The notes under the pieces were generated by a model that had not been told where the DNA came from, ran no database searches, and worked only from the letters and a program-made list of their open reading frames with translations. Shown piece after piece: positions 48,401 to 60,100 of a stretch of 64,000 bases of DNA (its first letter is position 1; every line of letters starts with the position of its first letter). The stretch lies in NCBI RefSeq assembly GCF_910592395.1, contig NC_088316.1:744001-808000 (forward strand), given 5' to 3'. The position numbers and the translations under genes are program-made. This DNA comes from Lineus longissimus. Its lineage: Eukaryota; Nemertea; Pilidiophora; Heteronemertea; Lineidae.

Positions 48401-51400
48401 GACCAGCTAATTTCAAAAGGTGCGCCCTCGACTATAAAAAGCACCAACCTCAATTTCACACCAACAAAGCTAAATTAAGTGATTTTCTTTTAGGAAACTG
48501 AAATACATTTCTTATAATAGGTTACCTCAAACACTGACTTGTGTGTCATATTTAAACAGGTTTCGCAACCCTACGAAGAACGATATGTAAGAACGACGAA
48601 TGACAAACGACGCCACGAAGGACGTATTTCATCCCCGACTTTTCTGAATTTTCCCAGATTCATCTGACCACCGAGTGTCTTGGGAATGTGAAGCTTCAAA
48701 GAACTTGATGACACGACAGACCTTCATAGTTCGTCGTTCGTAATGGTTGCGAAACCTGCCAATGTCAATTGGCCATTAAAAATAACCTGGCATCAATCAA
48801 GCAACATGTACTTGATCACCTAAAGTGTGACGAGTGCATCTTGATCTTGATCTTAGACGATACTGCACTAGACTACTGTGAGTGTATTGGTTGCGAAGAG
48901 TGACGACTGGTGTTATTGGTGGCACACAGTGGCTGAGAGTGAAGGGCAGAGATGTCCTCAATCTCGGCGAGCCCAGTTTTGTTCCACTCTGGTTCTTGGG
49001 AAAGGAGTGCAGTTTAAGTACTCTGCTGTAATAAAAGCTAAAAGTTAAACTTCTGGGTTTAAAGTCCGATATCAACTACGATATAGGTTATTTTCTGACT
49101 TCACACTTTAAACCCGGTCTGTCCTGAAACCTTTCAGTGGACCTCAGATGAGCTGCTCAACCAGCGCTATAATCTGAGCATTTCTGACCGGTACTGATTT
49201 ATACACCTGGGTGCAGAGAGGCAAGTAAGACAGAGAGACCAGCCTACAGTCTCATACCGACGGTGGGGATCGAACCAAAGAGTCCCAGCCGGCTCCTAAC
49301 GTGACTTACAACCAGTCGTACAGCATGGTACTATCATGTATCGTCACTCTTTCAGCATCCACACGAACTTCCGTCGACAAAACTTCCGAATCGATCTCGG
49401 TCCACTGGTGATGATGAAGGCCAGGGGTCGACCTTTGACCCTGATTGATGAGGCGAGCTTTCTGTTGGACAAACGAGGTGTAAGTATTAGGCCAGAGTTA
49501 AAGAGGTTTCACGTTGTCACTTGTCATGTTTCATTTGTCACGAGTTAACTGATTGAGGCTTGAAAACACGACGTGAGGATGAAAAGTGACCTCGTGAATC
49601 GTATGTAGCCCGCTCTTTAGAAACGACTTGTTCGTTCTTCATGTCACGCATGAAAAGTGTACAGTGACACGTTACATGTGAAAACGTGAACTCTATATCA
49701 TGATATAATGGTGGGCCGAGACGGAGATTGTGTATTATATCAGGGTTCCCCATTCATCAGTGTTTCCAGCAATACCATGTGTTATATGATAGTTACTCAA
49801 CCACAGTCATTTTTAATCATCAAAGCAAAACATTTTTGAGTTTTTATGCACCGATGTTTGCTTTAGATGACAATTAGACTTTCAATGAAGGAGTAAACCC
49901 TCTGACACACACTCCAACACAGCTACCACAGGATCTTCGCCAGAGGATGGAGATTGAGAGTCCCCGATAATTCTATACACAGAAATAGCCGAGTCTCGTC
50001 GGGAGTCGCTGCTAACGTCTGGTTAGTCAATGGTCAACGTGCGACATCAACTACGCATTTTTTACCCTATACTTTATCACTTATTGTCTTTTAGGGTGTA
50101 CTGACCGCCTACGTCAAGGCTCACGGTAACTCAAACTGCATGGAAGTGCCAATATATGGAAAAGTTGGAAAAGATTACCAATGCTTCACAGGTAAGATCA
50201 GACACGTTGCAGCAGTTCACGGGCAGCAAAAAAGGGATAGCAAGGACACGCAAATATTGTTGTTGACCAATTCTTCTTTAACTCTTCAGATACTCCTTTT
50301 TCGTCGATCGTCGAACGCGATGATGACGTCACGACTTACCTATTGCGACTGATGAGACGGGCATCACTACGTGTCGAGATGGACGATAAATGTCGACCAA
50401 AACATATGAAAGAGGTAGTGAAGATACCAAGACGAGGTATAGTGCGAGGTATTCTTTAAACCACCTGGGTCATTGACTCAATTCATTTCTCCTTTACTCA
50501 AGGTTTCGCTCGGGAAATGCAAGTGTTACGGCAAAGATTGTTCAAACGATTACCATGAATTGACCACCCGTATAGATGTATTTGTCATGTCTATATACAT
50601 GTATTGGCCAATTTGTTTGTAAGGTATTGATCCACTGACCACCAATTCCTGCTGTCATCTTTAAATACTTGATACACTCGAAGTATGGCCGAGCACAAGC
50701 CCGCAGAGGCTGACGAAATGAGCTGACTTATAGCACGAAATAGTACATGAATTGGTCAATGAACTGCGGTCATTGGCCGAGTTCGAGCGTGATCTGGAGT
50801 TCGACCAAAGCGGATCGGAACGGAAGCCTGACCATAAGTAAGAGCACGTGACAAGACGCACAAAAACCAAGAGAAATAATATGACATCATTTATTCATAT
50901 TACTCAACTCTTGTGTCATGTTTCAATTCATTGGCCATTACCAGGTACAGTTGGGTAATGTTCTCATATTAACAATGACCATACTTGGTTTATCGTCGAT
51001 TCGTTCCGATTCGGCTGAACTTTAGAATCCCCGATAGGAAATGACGTAGTTTGATCGCATTCAACTATAAATCCATTGAACAGTGGTGCTTGGTTAGTCA
51101 ACCGATGACCTTTTTTTGGGGTGTGATCGGGGATCCTAAACTCGTTCCACGGGCAGATGTATTCATTGTCCCTGAAATCTTCCACTTTTTTTTATTTTTC
51201 AGTGACTTTGACGGCTAGTCTCAAATTTGTCAACCGGAAGCGACTTCTGAGCAGGCGGAAGTTTTTAAAACCATGTGACCAGCCACGGAAAGTATCGAAC
51301 AAGCGAATAAAGGTGGGTAAAGACAACCTCTACCCCCAGGGGTCAGCGCACTCGCTACGGTGCGGCCATTTTGAATTGCTAATCATGAGTCCCCGGAGGA

Positions 51401-52288
51401 AGAGGTTGGGGTAAAAGAAGAGTTTGGAGAAACATATCGTCTCACGCCACGCCACATCCGAAAGAATTTGCACTTAGCCTTGGCAAAAAGGTTGTGTACA
51501 TCGGTGTATGGGTTCCAGATCCTTCGTGGTGGCCATAATGCTAGTAATTTGATTGTATTTGTGCGCCCATCTAGTAAATTGTAAATTTGCAATGATTAAC
51601 TTCTGTGCCAGTTAATTAACCTGCTAACAAGGCGTCTGCTTCTCTTGAAAGAGCTCGGGATCCGAATGAACATGATGAAAGTGTCGAGATCAAGATGAGA
51701 CATACCAATGTTTTCTACCTGTATAAATTTTTGCATACATAACCGGAGACGAAGTTGTATTTGGCGTGAGGAATCATGGGATTGAACCGTTGGATTAGTA
51801 CCCAGTCGACTCAAACCTGGCAGTACACCGGACGAATGGATAGATCGGTCATGCCTGCCATTTTATGATCATGTGATGCCAAGCACGTACAAGTGACGTC
51901 ATCATAACAAATTCTCTCGGCCAATCTGGAACATACGCTTGCTGTGGCATGTGACATGATGGAATCATTACGGTCCGAGAGGTCTACGAAATCGAAATGG
52001 CACATAGATACAATAACATGGCAGGCATAACCGACCGTCTCCTTCGTCCCCGTGCTGCCATCTTGTGGGACGATCATGTACCAATCTACAAATCGTTTTA
52101 CAGTTCGGAATCCTAAGATTCAAAGGGCCAAATTACACAGTCGTCATGTTGGGCCGACTGTGGTAAGCAGAGAACCTTTACTGCCTTTTAACTAATTCTG
52201 TTTACTGCTTTTCCAGATTCCTTCCTTTAAAAGAATGAGGCAGACACTGGCTACTGGCTGGTTCACCCAGTTTGCTCGAGGAAGATAG
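45465..52288 (+). CDS. Predicted secreted Cys-containing protein (possible ependymin relative)
   Basis: Coding exons are 45968-46155, 49356-49479, 50095-50191, 50290-50436, 51203-51312 and 52217-52288. Junction phases are 2, 0, 1, 1, 0 and the total is about 245 residues. An upstream exon may supply an extra in-frame ATG (45465-45467). The N-terminus MNADELVRLILLTTATLLCL is a signal peptide, followed by PPARGCCLPDF. Cysteines then occur in SNCMEV, YQCF, DKCRP and KPCDQ. The C-terminal 70 residues are very basic. The CCxPxF start and the strand-rich middle recall ependymin-related proteins, but this is weak. The donor of exon 50290 could also be after 50448. Function is unknown. The phase agreement across six exons is the main support. 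Confidence 0.6.
46284..46447 (+). pseudogene. Degenerate tandem copy of the signal-peptide exon end
   Basis: The segment from GGACGTCA through GAACATG.GAGTATTCACAAA, the exon end and the following intron to GGCAATGCTTCTTA at 46075-46253 is repeated here. The splice donor AAGGTGAGCC of the original has become AAGTTGAGCC, so this copy cannot splice in the same way. It is a non-functional partial exon duplication. Confidence 0.75.
48557..48758. mobile_element. MITE-like element with CAGGTTTCGCAACC ends
   Basis: CAGGTTTCGCAACC (48557-48570) is exactly inverted as GGTTGCGAAACCTG (48745-48758), and the similarity continues inward over about 28 bases (CTACGAAGAACGA against ATTACGAACGACGA). The length is 202 bp. 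A CAGG start resembles hAT-type ends, but no target-site duplication is evident. Confidence 0.65.
49200..49330 (-). mobile_element. tRNA-derived SINE
   Basis: On the minus strand the sequence reads GAGCCGGCTGGGACTC then TTTGGTTCGATCCCCACCG (B box GGTTCGATCCC). A body follows with CTCTCTGTCTTACTTGCC and CACCCAGGTGTATAAAT. It ends close to the acceptor of the exon at 49356. Confidence 0.6.
51018..51150. mobile_element. MITE family A, copy 2
   Basis: GAACTTTAGAATCCCCGAT at the left is inverted as ATCGGGGATCCTAAACTCGT at the right. The core shares CAACTATAAATCCATTGAAC, AGTGG and CGATGACCTTTT with 34006-34128. It lies in the intron directly before the exon at 51203. Confidence 0.72.
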
Positions 52289-52610
52289 AGACTTCTTTCA
52301 TGACCCGCAAAGGAAATTAATCAACTATGGCTTCTTAGGTTAATTAACCAATGAATGGTGTAAAAAAACAAATGCAGTGAAAGCTCGTTTTCCCTAAGAT
52401 CCCCAGATCGCCGATCTGTGCACCTGCGCTAGAAAAAAATAGTACGCACAATTTTCAGTGTTTAGGTCTCAAGTACGCAACTATTTTCTGGCTGAATGTA
52501 CAGAAACAAATAATGGTATGCGTACTTTGGCTTGATAACGCCTATTTAACGAGTCTATTGCATTATGCATTGCCTTTCAACGAGAGATTCCGCCGTGCGA
52601 AATTTTCAAG

Positions 52611-52616
52611 AATAAA
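52611..52616 (+). terminator. Candidate poly(A) signal of the secreted-protein gene
   Basis: AATAAA lies 323 bases after the TAG at 52286-52288, the first canonical hexamer downstream. Confidence 0.45.
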
Positions 52617-54105
52617 AATGACGTCACCGCTTTAAACTGTAAATATATTTCATGAAACTGTTTGTATTATCAATTGATATGGAAATTACACTTTCTGGTA
52701 TGGTTTAGGGTGACTTTATGAGGAACTATTGTCTCGTGCCTGTTTAACTTTGTTGAGTTGGACTATTTGTACGTACAGGACGTTGTTCAAAAGTGGTCGT
52801 CTTTAAAACCTGGCCGACACCAAGCTATTAAATGCCGAATAGAAATGTAACTATTTTACAATTGTAACAATGAATAGAGACTAAAAGAAGTGTTCATTCT
52901 TAACATCGAATCGATTTATCTGAGGGAGGTCGTTAAAAATGAGAATACTGCCCGAGTGTGTGATATGAGTCACCGAGTTGCATGAGTTTATTTTGTCCGG
53001 CCCGGCCCAGAAAGCTCTGAGACTGCATGTTGAGACCTCTCGGTCGAAAAATGCAACAAGTGGAGGTTTAGATCGGCCCCGACTCCCTTTTCGACGTTAT
53101 CATTTTCAATTGGGTTTCCCGTTCCAAGTCGTCAAGGCGGGCGAGAAAACGACGTGCAGTTCTTTAAGTCGTAAGCTGGCAATTCCAACCACGAAGCGGT
53201 GAAATGATCGTAACCGAAAATTCACCGCCGACTTCCGAGACCAACTTCGCGTTTATCTCGCTCTCGTTCAGGGAGTAGGGGCCTGTTTCATGGAACATCG
53301 TTAGTTTGAGAAGGTATTATTTGGGCCTCATCATGCATGTAAAAATGTTTAAGGCGTCGGTGAGGTTAGCCCTCTCGCACAGAAAGTGTTATTCTACTGA
53401 GAGTAAGTAAATGCATAATTAGAAATGTATTGTTATTAGTTAGAAATGTAGAGTTATTTATTTTGAATAAATCAATGGACATAAGCGTCTAGTTTGTTTT
53501 TAAATTTGTGGCACACAGTAACAGTAAACATGGTATACCCAAAGCTTGCGATCATCGCCTTGTTTTGTATTCGTCAAGGTTACTGCAGCCGTCAACATGC
53601 CCATCTATCGTTTTGTCGGTATAACTCGATACTTTATCAGGATTGCCGCACACCGCTAGTAAACACAGGCAAATTGAGTTCTCAGGGAACGAGTGAATTG
53701 GTACAATCATGATGCAAGTGCAAAAGTTTTGTTGACGAGCATGGTTAACCCACAGGACCTTTTGCCCAACCTTCTCCTGTACACCCGCCTCTACGTACTG
53801 CTGAACCTGATCACATCGTACTAGCCAACGTGGCACAGATTGGGTTACCGAGCGTTCCACGAACAAAGGCCAGCTCGCTCCGTCTGCCCATGAAAGAGTG
53901 CCTCCAGAAATATCAGCGCACCCTAAATATGATGGCACTGCAGGGTTTTATGTCTGGTAGGGTCATCTTTACCGCGGGTCAGTCAGACCAGGCCTATTAT
54001 GCAAACACTGCAATACTAATGCAACACTTTTCGACTAGAATAACCAAAATTGGTCGGTGGTGAGTCCAACGCCCTCTATAATACTAAGACTTCTTAGCCA
54101 GCCTG
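52617..54105. other. Intergenic gap between convergent genes
   Basis: No exon was recognised on either strand. A minus-strand open frame of 128 residues (53552-53938) has no domain I know. A minus-strand AATAAA (53457-53462) could serve the transporter gene, about 640 bases after its stop. Confidence 0.5.
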
Positions 54106-57100
54106 TTATTCCATATCTTCTGACTTCTTATCACGTGGTACAACCAGTAAAAGCTTTTGAAGGAACCTATTGGTGGCATCTGCAAAAAAAACATCAAATA
54201 ATTTCATAACCTTCCGCTACTCTCATCCAAGATGGCCGACACACTGGCAGCAGGTGGTTTTTCTTGCACTTGCTTCGCTAACACTTGCCAAAGACAGAAG
54301 ATATTTTGATAATCATATTGAAATTACACAAATCCTCGCGCGCTATGCCCCCCCCTTACCTATTTTCCTCATTAGGAACTTTGGTTTGTTCTTCCAGCAG
54401 ACACATATCCAGTAGACCGGAAGTGACCCAATCATGATGAGAAGGCATATACCACTGTCAACAGGCTTCTCATAAACCGTCAATGAGAGGAGAATGAGGC
54501 TCCATATGAACAGGGCAATGGGGAGGACGATGGGCATCTGCAAGTAGCGAGTCAAATTTGTAGACAGATTGTCAACTGAGTACCCTGAGTTTTGAAAATG
54601 CATGGAGTGGAATGTGATGTCTAAAGACATTTATATAAATATTCTACATCCATTAAGGACTTAGCAGACCATCAAAGTAATAATAATATGCTTCAATGAC
54701 CAAAAAAACGGAACAAAATTATTTATTCAGATTCAACTTGCCAGCTGGTGCTGATTACAGCCTTGTGCATTTGACAAGTCCATGAGGTCAATGGCATTCG
54801 TAACTGGAGGTAGTAACCCTACATGTAAGGCACAGAACAATCTGAAGTAGTCTGTAGGCCTCTTCTTAACCAGTTATAACGTATGTCTTATCCTAATGAT
54901 AAACACACTTGACAACTGTTTATTTTTGTCTTCATCCATTTTTCTTTTCAGGAATCGAGGTTATTTGCGAAGTACACCAAAATAAACTGCACTCGAATAT
55001 TTGACGGGTTACACTCCGTAATGAAAGATTGTTTTCACTTATTACCTTTATTGGTCTTGGTATATCTGGTAGTTTATATCGCATATACAACATAGAGGCT
55101 AGGACCATGGCAAAGATTGTGGCGAATCCGAATCCCATCATCTCCAGAAGGTAGAATATATCACCAGAGGTTAACATGACTAGAGTTACCATACACTGCA
55201 AGAGAAGGTAGAATATATCACCAGAGGTTAACATGACTAGAGTTACCATACACTGCAAGAGAAGGTAGAATATATCACCAGAGGTGAACATGACTAGAGT
55301 TACCATACACTGCAAGAGAAGGTAGAATATATCACCAGAGGTTAACATGACTAGAGTTACCATACACTGCAAGAGAAGGTAGAATATATCACCAGAGGTT
55401 GACATGACTAGAGTTATCATACACTGCAAGAGAAGGTAGAATATATCACCAGAGGTTAACAAGACTAGAGTTACCATACACTGCAAGAGAAGGTAGAATA
55501 TATCACCAGAGGTGAACATGACTAGAGTTACCATACACTGCAAGAGAAGGTAGAATATATCACCAGAGGTTGACATGACTAGAGTTACCATACACTGCAA
55601 GAGAAGGTAGAATATATCACCAGAGGTGAACATGACTAGAGTTATCATACACTGCAAGAGAAGGTAGAATATATCACCAGAGGTTAACATGACTAGAGTT
55701 ACCATACACTGCAAGAGAAGGTAGAATATATCACCAGAGGTTGACATGACTAGAGTTACCATACACTGCAAGAGAAGGTAGAATATATCACCAGAGGTGA
55801 ACATGACTAGAGTTACCATACACTGCAAGAGAAGGTAGAATATATCACCAGAGGTTAACATGACTAGAGTTACCATACACTGCAAGAGAAGGTAGAATAT
55901 ATCACCAGAGGTGAACATGACTAGAGTTACCATACACTGCAAGAGAAGGTAGAATATATCACCAGAGGTTAACATGACTAGAGTTACCATACACTGCAAG
56001 AGAAGGTAGAATATATCACCAGAGGTTAACATGACTAGAGTTACCATACACTGCAAGAGAAGATAGAATATATCACCAGAGGTTAACATGACTAGAGTTA
56101 CCATACACTGCAAGAGAAGGTAGAATATATCACCAGAGGTTAACATGACTAGAGTTACCATACACTGCAAGAGAAGGTAGAATATATCACCAGAGGTTAA
56201 CATGACTAGAGTTACCATACACTGCAAGAGAAGGTAGAATATATCACCAGAGGTTAACATGACTAGAGTTACCATACACTGCAAGAGAAGGTAGAATATA
56301 TCACCAGAGGTTAACATGACTAGAGTTACCATACACTGCAAGAGAAGGTAGAATATATCACCAGAGGTTAACATGACTAGAGTTATCATACACTGCAAGA
56401 GAAGATAGAATATATCACCAGAGGTTAACATGACTAGAGTTACCATACACTGCAAGAGAAGGTAGAATATATCACCAGAGGTTAACATGACAAGAGTTAC
56501 CATACACTGCAAGAGAAGGTAGAATATATCACCAGAGGTTAACATGACTAGAGTTACCATACACTGCAAGAGAAGATAGAATATATCACCAGAGGTTAAC
56601 ATGACTAGAGTTACCATACACTGCAAGAGAAGATAGAATATATCACCAGAGGTTAACATGACTAGAGTTACCATACACTGCAAGAGAAGATAGAATATAT
56701 CACCAGAGGTTAACATGACTAGAGTTACCATACACTGCAAGAGAAGGTAGAATATATCACCAGAGGTTAACATGACTAGAGTTACCATACACTGCAAGAG
56801 AAGGTAGAATATACACCAGAGGTTAACATGACTAGAGTTACCATACACTGCAAGAGAAGATAGAATATATCACCAGAGGTTAACATGACTAGAGTTACCA
56901 TACACTGCAAGAGAAGGTAGAATATATCACCAGAGGTTAACATGACTAGAGTTATCATACACTGCAAGAGAAGGTAGAATATATCACCAGAGGTTAACAT
57001 GACTAGAGTTACCATACACTGCAAGAGAAGGTAGAATATATCACCAGAGGTTAACATGACAAGAGTTACCATACACTGCAAGAGAAGGTAGAATATATCA

Positions 57101-60100
57101 CCAGAGGTTAACATGACAAGAGTTACCATACACTGCAAGAGAAGGTAGAATATATCACCAGAGGTTGACATGACTAGAGTTACCATACACTGCAAGAGAA
57201 GGTAGAATATATCACCAGAGGTTAACATGACAAGAGTTACCATACACTGCAAGAGAAGGTAGAATATATCACCAGAGGTTGACATGACTAGAGTTACCAT
57301 ACACTGCAAGAGAAGGTAGAATATATCACCAGAGTGAGCTAACTCAAAGTTCTCTTCCGCTGACATGAGTGGTATGGAAGATACTCATCGAGACGTTGAC
57401 GGAAATAGCCGATGGTGATAGTTCACAATTCCATTTGAAATATGCTCACACGAGCATCAACAAGCTACATGTATTGCATTCTCTTTGCCTTTGTGGCTGT
57501 TATCTGACTTGGGAATGATCCAGTTGGTCATCCGCCTAGGAATCTGAAATAAGTTTTCTTACCATGATAAGCAAGGAGGGCGCTGGGGTGAGTCGTTTCA
57601 TATGGATCATGGAGAAGAACTGAGGAAGTTGTCCTTCCTCGCCTCCGATGAAAAATACCCTGGAGAGAGAAATGTAAGCATAGTTTGAAATCGTAAGTGA
57701 GAAGTGGTTTTATCTTTGAGATTTCATTTGCAACGTGCTCAGGATTCCAAGATGAACCATACACAAAATTTGACTAAACATCGAATTCAAATCGCTCATC
57801 ATCCAACGTTAATGTACATGGTTAATGTACATGGTAATACCGCATGGTGTGTGACGATAATGAGGAGTGGACATAACAAGGTTTACTCCTCCTACCTTGA
57901 TATTGCTAGTGTGCCACCGTTCATGGCGCCGAACACCGAGGCAGCTACGAACAGAGGCATGATGAATGCTGCGGGGCCAAGCGTCCGTTCGGCAAACGTC
58001 TGCAAGAGAAAGGAAATCCATCACTCAGAAGGAATCGTTTGAGAATTGAGAAAACAACCAACAACCAAATATGCACACGAAATATCAGTGTACAGTGGAA
58101 CCCCGGTAACACGACCACTCTGGAATAAGACATTTTTTCATCCTTCAGAGTTGAATTTTTTTCATAAGTTCAAATTTCTGAAAATGTTTCAAAGCCAAAA
58201 TACTTTTGGGGTTGATGATGTTTCTTCATTTTGTGCAGAAAAAAAAAATTTGGACTTAACATTTTTTTCATCATTGAGACAGTTCAAAATTTTTAGGTCT
58301 TGTGGGCTGTAGGGCTTGACTGAAAGGCTTTTATGACCCTTGTCTGGTTTCTCGAATCCTCGTGTCTGAAAGTGATTCCGCACAAACTTACAACTGCCAC
58401 TGCGGGAGATTCCAGCATCTCGTCCGTACTGAGGACAGTCATGTAGGCGACATTCGCCAGCAGGTAGACGCCTGTCACCACCAGTATGGAGATCACAATA
58501 GCCCGGGGGAGATTTCTGAAAAATACATAGTTCTTGATCATTTACAGGTTACTGGTTCCTGAGGCCAAAATCAGCATGAAAAGCACGTTTTTCAAAGACG
58601 TTTCGAAAGCCCACACCCTCTCTATAAACGTCATCCGTCGTGTTGGTTGAACTGGCTGGAGGATATCACCAACAATTCCACTGACCGAATTAAATCTTCC
58701 CAAGCATCTAAGATTTTTATGCACTTCATCAAGATAGAATCCTTACTTATTTGGGTCCTTGAGTTCTTCTGTCAGAAAATTTAGATAATTCCTGGAAAAG
58801 TGAAACATGAAAATGATCATACTCGTAATTGTATCAACAGTATGTTGAAAGTAAACATATACAATAGAGAGGTTGAGTTACCGCCTCGAATGTGGGACAA
58901 TGCCTAAGGAATGGGCTTCAAATGCATATGATTTCGATCCGTAAGCGCAAACGTACCCGTAGCTAAAGACTCCGCACGCGATCGGTAATTGAACATCATA
59001 TTTCAACTATCTTTTTTCGAATTAACAATTGCGAATTATCTGCAGCTGTTGACAAGCTTGATAAACGTACAAAATGATTGATAACAAGAAATTTTTCAAA
59101 AAACACGATAAAATAGTTACGGCTGGGTTCGAACCCATGACCATCCAATCCATAGTGCAACCGTCTAACCGCCGAGGCCATCAAGGCTTTAATGATAGAA
59201 CGGGATTTTCGTTGTCCAGCTCGTCGCCATGTTGAAAAAGCGCCATGATTGTGACGAGGTCACGCTGGCGGAAGGGTAATTCGGTAGAAATAGTTCCAAG
59301 CTAATCGTATAATTCAATATTGCGACAGATTTTTCTTGATATATCGTATTTATATAGCTCGGTGATATAATAGATAATGTTCGTAGTTGATTTTAATGTT
59401 TGAATGGCTTTCTCAAAAATGTTTTTAGAAGCGAGGTCAACAGGGTCAAAAGAAATAGTCTTTGGCGCCAATGATGTCAGCAATGGCGAATTTGAGTTAA
59501 GATTCGAGTCGATTCTTTTGGAGTCGGAAGTGTGCATGCACAAGGCAATCATATTTATATAGCTCCGTGCACGTGATTTGAAGGGACAATTTGGGTGTGG
59601 GATTTAGGTGACCAGAAAGATGATATGTAATTTGAATCTGTCCGCCTGCTCATCACAGTAGTTAAAAACTAAATGCTCATCACTAATAATGAATTTAGCG
59701 CCGACTTGTCAAACCATTCTCTGGAGTGCTCGAACACCTGGAATCAGTGTGTACTTCAATGGCAGCAAAACATCACTTTGGTTTCGGTGACTCTGAATAT
59801 CGGACAAGATCTACTTTAAAAACACTTTTTTGGTGACCGTTGATGGGGCATTTGTCCCCTGCCCCCCCCCCTCTCCCTCTAGCTACGAGCCTGTGTAAGA
59901 CACACTTACCATCCTCCAAAGGCCCATGTTCCCGAATAGAACGCCAAAGCTAATGACCCGGCACTGTAGTCACTGCCTTCGAACGGATGATGTAGGTTCT
60001 CTAGTCGGCCTACAGCAAATAGGAGGGAAACAAGAATGTCAAGGGATTAACAGCTGTGTTATTGTGATTGTTACTGAAAACCCATCCTGAGGAAATCATG

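Larger units (their letters stand above)
46156..49355 (+). other. Large first intron of the secreted-protein gene
   Basis: Holds a tandem copy of the signal-peptide exon end (46284-46447), a MITE-like element (48557-48758) and a tRNA-derived SINE (49200-49330, minus). No other exon is seen; open frames are at most 124 residues and without visible domains. Confidence 0.55.

Noticed and set aside
53552-53938. 128-residue minus-strand open frame downstream of the transporter
   Set aside because: No domain or splice support. The transporter already ends at 54106 with a matching last exon.
54932-56848. A 638-codon minus-strand open frame taken as one protein
   Set aside because: It is the SLC7 exon 8 plus upstream array units. 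Each unit contains a splice acceptor, and the frame starts arbitrarily in a unit. Only the last 50 codons before the donor at 55046 are clearly exonic.
59108-59190. Functional tRNA gene
   Set aside because: The boxes are good but the T stem has a mismatch and no acceptor stem closes, so a SINE or pseudogene is more likely.
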